Of a stretch of 64,000 nt of DNA, positions 1-8,366 are shown piece by piece (the first letter of the stretch is position 1; the number at the start of each line of letters is the position of its first letter). Under the pieces are notes generated by a model. That model ran no database searches and had not been told where the DNA came from. It worked only from the letters and a program-made list of their open reading frames with translations. The stretch is taken from contig JBHYDC010000009.1 in NCBI GenBank assembly GCA_051861205.1, forward strand, positions 105,182 to 169,181, read 5' to 3'. The translations under genes were made by a program, and so were the position numbers. The stretch comes from JBHYDC01 sp051861205 (GTDB lineage Bacteria > Pseudomonadota > Alphaproteobacteria > Rhizobiales > Pleomorphomonadaceae).

Positions 1-155
1 GCCGCGACGGCCATTTCCCACTCGTTCTTGCCGTCTGCATGGGCGACTGGCATGGCGGAAAGGCGGGCAGCGGCTTCGAGGAGGCGGGCGGTGTTTTCCG
101 CGCGCTCCACATAGCGGGCAAGCCAGAACAAGTTATCGGCGTGGCGGCTCAGCAT
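1..155 (-). CDS. Alpha-E domain protein (DUF403), N-terminal part
   Basis: Only the first 51 codons lie in the window; the gene runs off the left edge. The translation begins MLSRHADNLFWLARYVERAE and continues with NTARLLEAAARL, the signature start of alpha-E (DUF403) proteins. The ATG at 155 is preferred because it gives this family start; the ATG at 235 is in another frame. It lies 76 nt downstream of the ATP-grasp gene on the same strand. These two families are normally paired, often with a transglutaminase-like gene, and are thought to form a peptide-ligating or modifying system of unknown product. Identification is good; biochemical function is not known. Confidence 0.85.
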   Translation of the reverse strand, partial: MLSRHADNLFWLARYVERAENTARLLEAAARLSAMPVAHADGKNEWEMAVA

Positions 156-231
156 GAGGCGGATCCGGGGATGGGGCGCAAGGCCGGAAAAGCGGGGGAG
201 ACGCGCATCGCGCCGATCAAAAGCGCGGCGA

Positions 232-1659
232 TCATTCCGGATCCTCGATGATCCAGGTGTCCTTGGTGCCGCCGCCCTGGCTGGAGTTCACCACGAGCGA
301 GCCCTCTTTGAGCGCAACGCGGGTAAGGCCGCCCGGAACAATGCGAACCTTGTCCGCGCCTGAGAGCACGAAGGGCCTAAGATCGACGTGCCGCGGTGCG
401 ACCCCTTCGCCAACGAAGGTGGGCGAGGTCGACAGCGCGAGCGTCGGCTGCGCGATGAAGTTTTCCGGGTGGGTTCGAAGTTTCGCGGCGAAAAGCTCGA
501 TGGTGGCCTTGTCCGCCTTGGGGCCGACCAGCATGCCGTAGCCTCCCGAACCCTGGACTTCCTTCACCACAAGTTCAGGCAGGTGTTCGAGCACATATTT
601 CAGTGCGTCCGGCTCGCGGCAGCGCCACGTCGGCACGTTTTTGAGGATCGGCTCCTCGCCGAGATAGAAGCGCACGATGTCGGGCATGTAGGTGTACATG
701 GCCTTATCGTCGGAAACGCCGGTGCCGACGGCATTCGCCAGCGTGACGTTACCGGCGCGGTAGGCGGAGATCAGGCCGGGCACGCCCAGCGCCGAGTCCG
801 GACGGAACACCAGCGGATCCAGGAAATCGTCGTCGATGCGGCGGTAGATCACGTCGACGCGCTTGGGGCCTTCGGTGGTGCGCATGTGCACGATGTTGTC
901 GCGCACGAAAAGGTCACGCCCCTCGACAAGGTCGACACCAAGCTTGTCGGCCAGGAAAGAGTGCTCGTAGTAGGCCGAATTCAGCGGCCCCGGCGTCATC
1001 AAGACGACGGTGGGCTCGCCGGATGCGGTGCGTGGGGCGAGGCTGCGGAGGGTGGCGAGCAGTTCGTCTGGATAATTCTCGACCGGCTGGATGCGCGCTT
1101 CGGCAAAGAGGTCGGGGAAGAGGCGCATCATCACATCGCGGTTCTCCAGCATGTAGGAGACGCCGGAGGGCGTGCGGCAGTTGTCTTCCAGCACGTAGAA
1201 ATCCCGGTCGTCCGTGCGGATCACGTCGATGCCGGCGATCTGGACGTAGACGTCGGAGGGCAGCTTCACACCCATCATTTCCGGGCGGAAAGACGGGTTG
1301 CGGTAGACGAGTTCTTCCGGAACGACGCCGGCGCGGATGATCTCGCCCCGGCTGTAGACGTCGGCGAGGAAGCGGTTCAGAGCGGTGACGCGCTGGACGA
1401 GGCCCTTGGAAAGTGTGGACCATTCGCTGCTGGTGAGCGCGCGCGGAACGATGTCGAAGGGAATGATGCGCTCTTCAGCCTCGGCGTCGCCATAGACGGC
1501 GAAGGTGATGCCGACGCGGCGGAACAGAAACTCCGCCTCCTCCTGCCGCTGCTTCAACGTTTCAGCCTTGGTCTCCGCCAGCCAGGACTTGATAAGGCCA
1601 TATGCGGGGCGACAAAGGCTGCCGTCTCCGCTCATCTCGTCGAAGGCAACCGATGACAT
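232..1659 (-). CDS. Circularly permuted ATP-grasp protein (DUF404/DUF407)
   Basis: The 475-residue protein has the usual length and order of the circularly permuted ATP-grasp type 2 family. An N-terminal DUF404-like part contains RNPSFRPEMMGV and YVQIAGIDVIRTDD. A central ATP-grasp core follows with LEDNCRTPSGVSYMLENR and VYRRIDDDFLDP, and then KEVQGSGGYGMLVGP. The C-terminus carries SSQGGGTKDTW, typical of the family. ATP-grasp folds catalyse ATP-dependent carboxylate-amine ligation, but the substrate of this family is unknown. It is transcribed together with the downstream alpha-E gene. The start is the ATG at 1659, followed by MSSVAFDEMSGDG. Confidence 0.92.
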   Translation of the reverse strand: MSSVAFDEMSGDGSLCRPAYGLIKSWLAETKAETLKQRQEEAEFLFRRVGITFAVYGDAEAEERIIPFDIVPRALTSSEWSTLSKGLVQRVTALNRFLADVYSRGEIIRAGVVPEELVYRNPSFRPEMMGVKLPSDVYVQIAGIDVIRTDDRDFYVLEDNCRTPSGVSYMLENRDVMMRLFPDLFAEARIQPVENYPDELLATLRSLAPRTASGEPTVVLMTPGPLNSAYYEHSFLADKLGVDLVEGRDLFVRDNIVHMRTTEGPKRVDVIYRRIDDDFLDPLVFRPDSALGVPGLISAYRAGNVTLANAVGTGVSDDKAMYTYMPDIVRFYLGEEPILKNVPTWRCREPDALKYVLEHLPELVVKEVQGSGGYGMLVGPKADKATIELFAAKLRTHPENFIAQPTLALSTSPTFVGEGVAPRHVDLRPFVLSGADKVRIVPGGLTRVALKEGSLVVNSSQGGGTKDTWIIEDPE

Positions 1660-1822
1660 GGCCCACCCAAAGCAAACTATTCCCGATTGATGATTTAAGC
1701 GGCAAATCAGTCGTCACGGCAAGAACACGGATTGTGCAAATTCGCAAACATTCTGCCTTGTTCTTAGGCGATTTTTCTTGAGTTAGCCGTTTGGGCGCAC
1801 AACCGGCGGCTTTCCCGTCTGG

Positions 1823-2524
1823 TCACATCAATTTCAGGCCCTTCAGGCTGACGTGTCCGTCGCGCCCGATGATCACATGATCATGGATCGAGATGCCGAG
1901 CGGGGCGGCGGCATCGACGATTTGCTTTGTCATCTGAACGTCGGCCCGCGAGGGGGTGGGATCGCCCGAGGGGTGATTGTGGACAAGGATAAGGGCGGTG
2001 GCGGAGAGTTCCAGCGCCCGCTTCACCACTTCGCGGGGGTAGACGGGCGTGTGATCCACGGTGCCGGTCTGCTGCACCTCGTCGGCGATGACGGCGTTTT
2101 TCTTGTCAAGAAACAGGATCCGGAATTGCTCCTTCTCCTCGAATGCCATCGCGGTGCGGCAATATTCCAGCACGGCGGACCAAGATCCGAGGATTGGGCG
2201 CTTGATAACTGCGCCGCGCGCGAGGCGCTGGGCGGCCGCGAGCACGACCTTGATGTCCAAAATCGTGGCATCACCCATACCGCCGACCGATTTCAGACGG
2301 GCTTCCGGTGCGCCGATGATGTCGGCGAAGGAGCCGAACTGCGCCATCAACGCCTTGGCGAGCGGCTTGGTATCCTGACGCGGGATGGAGCGAAAAAGGA
2401 GCAGTTCCAAAAGCTCGTAATCGGCAAGCGCATCCGGTCCGATGTCGCGGAAGCGAGCGCGCAGCCGCTCGCGATGGCCGGTGTAATGCGGCAAAGCCGG
2501 TTTGCCTTCCTCCATTCCGCTCAT
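1823..2524 (-). CDS. radC: RadC family JAB-domain protein
   Basis: The protein has an N-terminal helix-hairpin-helix-like region (HRERLRARF, DYELLELLLF) and a C-terminal MPN/JAB metalloprotease-like domain. The JAMM signature is intact (HNHPSGDPTPSRADV), with the upstream glutamate in the preceding domain segment. RadC was historically called a DNA repair protein, but the phenotype was later assigned elsewhere and the true activity is unresolved. I place the start at the internal ATG at 2524 (MSGMEEGKPALPHYTGH, about 233 aa). The 21 upstream in-frame residues do not resemble the family. It stands alone between the ATP-grasp gene and the LtaS-like gene. Confidence 0.9.
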   Translation of the reverse strand: MSGMEEGKPALPHYTGHRERLRARFRDIGPDALADYELLELLLFRSIPRQDTKPLAKALMAQFGSFADIIGAPEARLKSVGGMGDATILDIKVVLAAAQRLARGAVIKRPILGSWSAVLEYCRTAMAFEEKEQFRILFLDKKNAVIADEVQQTGTVDHTPVYPREVVKRALELSATALILVHNHPSGDPTPSRADVQMTKQIVDAAAPLGISIHDHVIIGRDGHVSLKGLKLM

Positions 2525-2642
2525 GATACAGCCCGTGAATCGATCGCGAGAAAACACTAGCAGGTTTGCCAGTGTAGAATCACGCATTCGCCCGTGAACG
2601 AACGCTGGGATTTTAGGCGATGGAAGGCGCTGATTGCTGCCG

Positions 2643-4385
2643 TCAGTGTTCGAAAATGACTTCGGATGAAATCGTCCGAATGGCGTTCATTTGATCCGCC
2701 GACAGCGGACCCGCTTCCGATCGCAGCATGTCGCTTCCAAAGCGCTCCTTCAGAAAGAAGTTGATCGGCATGAAGGGGCGTTCGCCGGGAAGCGCGATGG
2801 TGCTGAGGAGGCTGGGCAGCATGGTCAGCGGAATCTCGTCCGAGATGGCGCCAGAAAAACTGCCGGACGAAGCCATGATGTGGGCAAAGGTCTGGTTGAG
2901 CGGGCGATCGGTTCTGACGCCTGCGAAGTTCATCACGCTCTTCCGGTAGGAGCCGGTCTGAACGAAGGTGTGCGGCTGGTGATCGCCGTAGACAGCCAGA
3001 ACATAGGGACGCTTCGTTTCCTCGGTGATTGCTTCAAGCTTTTGCCGAATGGATTCGACGGCCGTGGCTGAATCGTCGAGCAACGCCAGATAGCGATCGA
3101 GTTGCAGGCGTTCCTCTGGCGTGGTGGTGCCGTGACTGACATAGCCGGGCGCGTTGCGGCCATCGTCAAGCTCTGGGAACGGGGAGTGCGCGCCGTTTGT
3201 GACGATGTATGAGAAGAACGGCTGATCTGGAAACGCGTCGACGCGGTTGATGAAAGCCGTGCTCATATCCAGATCGGATTTCGACCACTGGGTGGCGGTT
3301 CCTATCTTCAAGTCGATCGCATCCCAGAATGCCTCGAAGCCATAGGCCGCGTAGGCCGATCGAGCTTCGTAGAAATCGCCGCCAGCAGAATAGAGCGTAT
3401 TCGTGAAGTATCCATGGTCACGCAAAAAAGCGGGAAATGCCTTTTTCACCACTTTTGGCAGCGCGAGATGCGTATAAATTCCATCCGCGCCGAAGAGTCT
3501 GCTGTCGATCCCAGACAAAAACTCGAACTCGGATATCCAGGAGCCCCCGCCAACGATGTTCACCCTGACCGGCGTGATGATTTTGCTGTGTTTATGGGGA
3601 TGAAAAAGTGGATTTTCAACGTGCAGCTTGAACGCCCAGTTCGGATTGAACCCGGACTCGATTTGGACGGCAACGATGTTCGGCCGTGTTTGCATGCCGC
3701 GATAGGCGTTCAAGGCTGGGGCGAAAAGCTCGTTGTCTATGGTCTCGCCGATTATCAGGCTGTCTCTCAGGAGAGAGGCGCGAGAGTTGTAGAAGTAGAT
3801 CAAAAACAGAAGCTCTCCGATTTCCGTTGAAAGCATCGCGTTGAATTCGAGCGATCCTTGATGTTCTTTGAGTCTTCTGATCGTTGAATGTTGTCCTGCA
3901 CCCAGAAACCGGTTGATCTCGGTAACCACAGCTTGCGACATGAGCTTTCCGGCGATTAGAACTGCCGCCAGAATGGCCAGTTGAGCGATATCAGGGTCGC
4001 TCCAGATCGACCCGGCGACAAGCGCTAAGGCTGTGCCGTTGATGATCACCAGTCCGAAAATGCTGGTGTAGAGGGTTTTCGTCCCAATCCCGGCCGCATT
4101 GTTGAGAATTGAGGAATTTGATGCGACCAGCGTAAAGTCGCGCGTTGTCACAGGACATCTGGTCTTGCTGATCTTGACGCGGTTGCAGAAATCCAAAATC
4201 GCTAGGTCAAGCAGGCCAACGGCTACGTAAACAGCTTTTTGATCGCCCGGTAAACTGAGGCACACCGTAACAGTCCATAGTATCGTGAGCGCAGGCAGAT
4301 ATTTGAGCTTCCGGTTGGAATTGGACAAAAGCCAAATTCCAAAAAGCAAGACGAGCAACGTCGCTGCCCCTAAATTGAGATACAT
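2643..4385 (-). CDS. LtaS-like membrane sulfatase / phosphoglycerol transferase family protein
   Basis: An N-terminal membrane region has about five hydrophobic segments, starting MYLNLGAATLLVLLFG, and is followed by a periplasmic alkaline-phosphatase-superfamily domain. Visible motifs are VQIESGFNP (first metal-binding Glu), GGGSWISEFEFLSG (nucleophile region), TNGAHSPFPE and VYGDHQPH (C-terminal metal ligands). The architecture matches LtaS/OpgB/CgmB-type enzymes that transfer phosphoglycerol or related head groups to periplasmic glycans, so envelope glucan decoration is likely; the acceptor cannot be told. The start at 4385 gives about 580 aa and removes 31 residues that look non-coding. 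Base composition is visibly lower in GC than its neighbours, which hints at transfer. Confidence 0.8.
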   Translation of the reverse strand: MYLNLGAATLLVLLFGIWLLSNSNRKLKYLPALTILWTVTVCLSLPGDQKAVYVAVGLLDLAILDFCNRVKISKTRCPVTTRDFTLVASNSSILNNAAGIGTKTLYTSIFGLVIINGTALALVAGSIWSDPDIAQLAILAAVLIAGKLMSQAVVTEINRFLGAGQHSTIRRLKEHQGSLEFNAMLSTEIGELLFLIYFYNSRASLLRDSLIIGETIDNELFAPALNAYRGMQTRPNIVAVQIESGFNPNWAFKLHVENPLFHPHKHSKIITPVRVNIVGGGSWISEFEFLSGIDSRLFGADGIYTHLALPKVVKKAFPAFLRDHGYFTNTLYSAGGDFYEARSAYAAYGFEAFWDAIDLKIGTATQWSKSDLDMSTAFINRVDAFPDQPFFSYIVTNGAHSPFPELDDGRNAPGYVSHGTTTPEERLQLDRYLALLDDSATAVESIRQKLEAITEETKRPYVLAVYGDHQPHTFVQTGSYRKSVMNFAGVRTDRPLNQTFAHIMASSGSFSGAISDEIPLTMLPSLLSTIALPGERPFMPINFFLKERFGSDMLRSEAGPLSADQMNAIRTISSEVIFEH

Positions 4386-4515
4386 GCGATTTTCTCTTGA
4401 AAAAACGCCAGCAGCGCGACGTAGGGAAATGGTCTTGGAAAGCTTCAACGAACTCGCACAATGAGCTCGGCCCCGCAACGTGCGAATGGCTTTCCAACTA
4501 GCGTGGCCGCCCGCG

Positions 4516-5346
4516 TTACGCCACCTGAACGGGCGGTTTATCGAGGCCCTTGGGAGAGAGCGTGAAGATATCCGCCCCGCTGTCCGTTACCCCGACCGCG
4601 TGTTCGAACTGTGCCGAGAGCGAGCGATCCCGCGTCACGGCGGTCCAGCCGTCGACCAACACCTTCACGTGAGGGCGGCCGAGGTTCACCATCGGCTCGA
4701 TGGTGAAGATCATGCCGGGTTTCAGCACCACGCCCTCGCCGCGCCGTCCGTAATGCAGGATGTTGGGCGCGTCGTGGAACAGGCGGCCAACGCCGTGGCC
4801 GCAGAAATCGCGCACAACCGAGCAGCGCTCGCTTTCAACATAGCGCTGGATCGCCTCGCCGATGTCGCCCGTGGTCGCGCCGGGGCGGATGGCCGCGATG
4901 CCGCGCATCAGCGATTCGAATGTGACGTCGATCAACCGTTCGGCTGAGCGTTTGATGGCGCCGACGCCATACATGCGCGAGCTATCGCCGTGCCAGCCGT
5001 CCAGCACAAAGGTGACGTCGATGTTGACGATGTCGCCTTCGCGCAGCGGCTTGGCGTCTGGAATGCCGTGGCAGACGACGTGGTTGATCGAAGTGCAGCA
5101 GGATTTCGTGTAGCCGCGATAAAAGAGTGTTGCGGGCAGGGCGCCGTTTTCGCGGCCGAAAGCGTAGACGAAGCGGTCGATCTCCTCGGTGGTGATGCCG
5201 GGCTTCACGATGTCCACCAGCGCGTCGAGGCAGCGCGCGGTCAACTGGCTCGCGCGGCGCATGCCTTCGAAATCGTCCAAGGTATAAAGCCGGATATCGC
5301 CGGTATTGCGCAGCGGGGCCACCGCCGCATCGACATAGGTCACCAT
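4516..5346 (-). CDS. map: Type I methionine aminopeptidase
   Basis: The 276-residue protein removes N-terminal methionine from nascent proteins. The pita-bread metal ligands are all visible: Asp in VNIDVTFVLDGWHGDSSR (two Asp), His in FCGHGVGRLFHDAPN, Glu in FTIEPMVNLG and Glu in AQFEHAVGVTDSG. NHVVCHGIPD carries the conserved substrate-binding His. The N-terminal extension of about 20 residues is common in alphaproteobacterial copies. The start is MVTYVDAAVAPL at 5346. The downstream neighbour is sfsA, about 115 bp away on the same strand. Confidence 0.96.
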   Translation of the reverse strand: MVTYVDAAVAPLRNTGDIRLYTLDDFEGMRRASQLTARCLDALVDIVKPGITTEEIDRFVYAFGRENGALPATLFYRGYTKSCCTSINHVVCHGIPDAKPLREGDIVNIDVTFVLDGWHGDSSRMYGVGAIKRSAERLIDVTFESLMRGIAAIRPGATTGDIGEAIQRYVESERCSVVRDFCGHGVGRLFHDAPNILHYGRRGEGVVLKPGMIFTIEPMVNLGRPHVKVLVDGWTAVTRDRSLSAQFEHAVGVTDSGADIFTLSPKGLDKPPVQVA

Positions 5347-5461
5347 GGATCTGTCCAGGTCGGAAACCGGAAGCGGTCGCCCGCCGGCTTCAAAGGGCGG
5401 CGCGCGCCCTGGTTGATGGGCTCATATAGCGATTTTTCCTGCCGAATGCACGCCCGGTGGA

Positions 5462-6166
5462 TTAGCCCGTAAGGATAGGGATGGCGCGTTCGGCCGCGAT
5501 CTCCTCCGGCGAGATGCGGCAGGCAAGCGCGATAGCCTCGACGCCGCGTGCCGCCGCCCGCGCGAAGGCGGCAGAATAGGCCGGGTCGATGTCGTGGGCG
5601 AGCGAGAGATGATGGCAGTCCGTGCGCTGGACGAGGAACACCATCACCGCGCGGTGGCCGGCTTCCACCATGTCGCCGAGTTCGGCAAGGTGCTTGGCGC
5701 CGCGCGCGGTCACGCTGTCGGGGAATTCGGCAAGGCCCGAGCGGCGCATGAGGTGGACGTTCTTCACCTCGACATAGGCAGGCGGGCGCCCCTGATTTTC
5801 AAGCAGAATGTCGACCCGGCTGTTATGGCCGTATTTCACCTCGCGGCGCAGAGTGTCGTAGCCGGTCAGTTCGGGCATGAGGCCGGCGGTGATCGCCTCG
5901 GCGACGAGCGCGTTCGGATGCGCGGTGTTGATACCGACAAGGCCGCCGTCGGCCTCCATGATTTCCCAGGAATACCGGAGCTTGCGGGCCGGGTTGTTCG
6001 AATCCGATAGCCAGACCCTGGCGCCGGGGGCCGACAGCCCCATCATCGAGCCGGGGTTGGCGCAGTGCACGGTGGTTTCTTCGCCGTTGTCGAGCACGAC
6101 ATCGGCAAGGAAGCGCTTGTAGCGCCGAATGAGGCGGGCGGGGACGAGCGGTGTGGGGAAGCGCAT
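5462..6166 (-). CDS. sfsA: SfsA family sugar-fermentation stimulation / DNA-binding protein
   Basis: The 234-residue protein matches SfsA over its full length. It begins MRFPTPLVPARLIRRYKRFL and has HCANPGSMMGL near the N-terminus, then VDILLENQ and YVEVKNVHL. The last two are PD-(D/E)XK-like nuclease-fold residues (Asp ... Glu-x-Lys). E. coli SfsA binds DNA and was linked to maltose metabolism; a nuclease role is suspected from the fold only. I chose the ATG at 6166 because the 38 residues before it are low-complexity and not family-like. The CinA-like gene on the other strand starts about 130 bp away, so the region between is a divergent promoter. Confidence 0.93.
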   Translation of the reverse strand: MRFPTPLVPARLIRRYKRFLADVVLDNGEETTVHCANPGSMMGLSAPGARVWLSDSNNPARKLRYSWEIMEADGGLVGINTAHPNALVAEAITAGLMPELTGYDTLRREVKYGHNSRVDILLENQGRPPAYVEVKNVHLMRRSGLAEFPDSVTARGAKHLAELGDMVEAGHRAVMVFLVQRTDCHHLSLAHDIDPAYSAAFARAAARGVEAIALACRISPEEIAAERAIPILTG

Positions 6167-6294
6167 GACGGGACTGTAGCGGGCGGGCGCGGGGGAAGAA
6201 ATGGGCGCGGGCGCCAATTGCGGTGGAAACCGCTGGCGACCTTGAGCGCCGCCCCGTGCCGCGCTAAATCGTGAGCGCATCTCAGGAGCCCTTC

Positions 6295-7092
6295 ATGACC
6301 GAACCAGCCGGACAGCCTGCCATCGTGACCGCAGGCATCGTCGTGATCGGGGACGAGATTTTGTCCGGCCGAACGCGAGACACGAATTCAGGGGTCATCG
6401 CGGCCTTCCTCACCGACGTCGGGATCGAGCTTCGCGAAATCCGCGTGGTTCCGGACGATCAGGCCATGATCGTTGAGGCGGTGAACACGCTGCGGCAGCG
6501 CTATACGCATGTCTTCACCACGGGCGGCATCGGCCCGACTCATGACGACATCACGGCGGACGCCATCGGCGCCGCCTTCGGCGTGCCGGTGGGCGTGGAC
6601 CCGAGGGCGCTTGCGATCCTGCGCACGCATTATGCGCGGGAAGAAGACCTCACCGAGGCGCGGCTCAGGATGGCGCGGATCCCGGAAGGCGCGGATTTGA
6701 TCGCCAATCCGATCTCGAAGGCGCCGGGTTTCCGGCTTGGCAACGTCCATGTCATGGCAGGCGTGCCGAAGATCATGGAAGCGATGCTGCATGAAATTGC
6801 GCCAACGCTTGGAACGGGCGCGAAGATCGTGTCGGTCACCATCGAATGCCCGTTTCCGGAGGGACTGATCGGAACCGCGCTCGGGCGCATCGCGGGCGAG
6901 CATAAGGGCGCATCGATCGGCAGCTATCCCGCCTTCGACGGATCCGGGGCCGGGTTCAAGACGCGGCTGGTGGTGCGGTCGCGCGATAGCGCGGCCATGG
7001 AGGCCGCTGCGGACGCGGTGCGGGCTATGCTGGAGGAAACAGCGGCGCGGGTTGCCGCAACGGCCGCCGCCGAGGTGCGCGACCCCTCTTGA
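6295..7092 (+). CDS. CinA/MoaB-like molybdopterin-binding domain protein
   Basis: The protein of about 265 aa has a single MoCF/CinA N-terminal domain. It shows VIGDEILSGRTRDTNS, the FTTGGIGPTHDDITADA loop and IANPISKAPGFRL. It lacks the C-terminal nicotinamide-nucleotide amidase domain of full CinA, so it belongs to the short, widespread competence/damage-inducible-like group. Its reaction is not established; homologous domains bind molybdopterin or hydrolyse pyrophosphate bonds. The start is the ATG at 6295 (MTEPAGQPAIV), eight codons inside the longest open frame and directly after GGAGCCCTTC. Confidence 0.88.
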   Translation: MTEPAGQPAIVTAGIVVIGDEILSGRTRDTNSGVIAAFLTDVGIELREIRVVPDDQAMIVEAVNTLRQRYTHVFTTGGIGPTHDDITADAIGAAFGVPVGVDPRALAILRTHYAREEDLTEARLRMARIPEGADLIANPISKAPGFRLGNVHVMAGVPKIMEAMLHEIAPTLGTGAKIVSVTIECPFPEGLIGTALGRIAGEHKGASIGSYPAFDGSGAGFKTRLVVRSRDSAAMEAAADAVRAMLEETAARVAATAAAEVRDPS

Positions 7093-7151
7093 TCTTCGGC
7101 ACGATCGGCGCTTTGTCGCGTATCTGAACAGCACTTAACTGAGAAACCCCG

Positions 7152-7664
7152 ATGACTGACGACGTACAGACGCTGAACCCGAAGGCCTTCCCGGTTTCCT
7201 GGGACCAGTTTCACCGCGATGCCCGCGCGCTCGCTTGGCGGTTGTCGGGCCAGGGCGACTGGCACGCCATCGTCTGCATCACGCGCGGTGGGCTCGTGCC
7301 GGCGGCGATCGTGGCGCGCGAACTCGGCATCCGGGTGATCGAGACGGTGGGGGTCGCGTCTTATCACGACTACAAAGACCAGGGCGGCTTGCAGGTGCTC
7401 AAGCCCGTCAACAAGGCCCTGATCGACATGGACGGCGGTGAGGGCAAGGGCATCTTGATCATCGACGACCTCGTCGATACCGGCAAAACCGCCCAAGTGG
7501 TGCGCGAGATGCTGCCGAAAGCCCACTTTGCAGCGGTTTACGCCAAGCCCAAGGGGCGCCCCATGGTCGATACCTTCGTTACCGAAGTGAGCCAGGACAC
7601 CTGGATCTATTTCCCCTGGGACATGGGATTTGCCTTCCAGCCGCCGCTTTCGGGCAAGAGCTGA
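7152..7664 (+). CDS. gpt: Xanthine (guanine) phosphoribosyltransferase
   Basis: The 170-residue type I phosphoribosyltransferase transfers the phosphoribosyl group from PRPP to xanthine or guanine in purine salvage. The PRPP-binding motif is ILIIDDLVDTGKTAQVV. Other family features are CITRGGLVPAAIVARELG and the C-terminal TWIYFPWDMGFAFQPP, which is characteristic of Gpt rather than Hpt. It is cytosolic. The start is MTDDVQTLNPKAF. It lies 60 bp downstream of the CinA-like gene and could share its transcript. Confidence 0.95.
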   Translation: MTDDVQTLNPKAFPVSWDQFHRDARALAWRLSGQGDWHAIVCITRGGLVPAAIVARELGIRVIETVGVASYHDYKDQGGLQVLKPVNKALIDMDGGEGKGILIIDDLVDTGKTAQVVREMLPKAHFAAVYAKPKGRPMVDTFVTEVSQDTWIYFPWDMGFAFQPPLSGKS

Positions 7665-7862
7665 GGGTTAACCTCCGGCGATGAAAAGCCTGTCGATAAC
7701 GCCCTATTCGAACGACATTGTATGAACCAACATATTGCATGCGGCCGTTTCTTTTTCGGCTCTGCCTGATTCTCGCCCCTTTCGACCTGTTTTTCCCCTT
7801 TTGAGGATCCGGCCAGACGTTGGCCGGCCGCTCCTTGGAGGCGAAGCCGCGCGAGCAACGCG

Positions 7863-8282
7863 GTGAGGACGAAAGGTTTAGGTTTGAATATTTCAAAATC
7901 GGGCGCGCGATGCGCCCTCGTTGCGGCTGTCTTTTCGGCCGTAACGTTCACCGGCTCGGTCACGGCCATGGCCCAATGCGGTAAGGCGTCTTGGTACGCG
8001 CTACACGGCCGAACGACCGCGAGCGGCGAGCGTATGAACGCAGCCGCCATGGTAGCCGCCCACCGATCCCTTCCCTTCGGAACGCTGGTCCAGGTTGAGA
8101 ATCTCGGCAACGGCCGCGCCGTGACCGTGCGGATCAACGATCGCGGGCCGTTCATTCGCGGCCGGGTGATCGATGTGTCCAAGGGCGCGGCCAAAGAGCT
8201 TGGTTTCGTGAGTAACGGCATCGCCCGTGTCCGGCTGACACAGGTCAACGGCGGAGCGATCAAACCAGGCGCCTGCGACTGA
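7863..8282 (+). CDS. RlpA-like septal/cell-wall protein with double-psi beta-barrel
   Basis: The protein of about 139 aa has a hydrophobic secretion signal (ALVAAVFSAVTF, probable cut after AMA) and then a double-psi beta-barrel of the RlpA type. It shows GKASWYALHGRTTASGERM, HRSLPFGTLVQVENL, RINDRGPFIRGRVIDVSKGAA and ELGF. RlpA proteins bind or cleave denuded glycan strands at the septum; no SPOR domain is present here. The start codon is GTG at 7863; a TTG at 7884 is an alternative. About 200 bp without a gene separates it from gpt. Confidence 0.9.
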   Translation: MRTKGLGLNISKSGARCALVAAVFSAVTFTGSVTAMAQCGKASWYALHGRTTASGERMNAAAMVAAHRSLPFGTLVQVENLGNGRAVTVRINDRGPFIRGRVIDVSKGAAKELGFVSNGIARVRLTQVNGGAIKPGACD

Positions 8283-8366
8283 CGATTTCGCAGACAACTG
8301 ATTTCGCAGATCCGCCCGGCCGCGACCTTGACCCCCGCCGGGCCGTTTCGTATCCCCTTGCCTGCC

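Noticed and set aside
388..1656. 422-codon open frame on the plus strand opposite the ATP-grasp gene
   Set aside because: It is an antisense shadow of a well-conserved gene; composition is Arg/Gly/Ala/Val-rich and no motif or ribosome-binding site supports it.
7665..7862. Possible small gene between gpt and the rlpA-like gene
   Set aside because: Only antisense frames occur here; the region looks like leader DNA of the rlpA-like gene.
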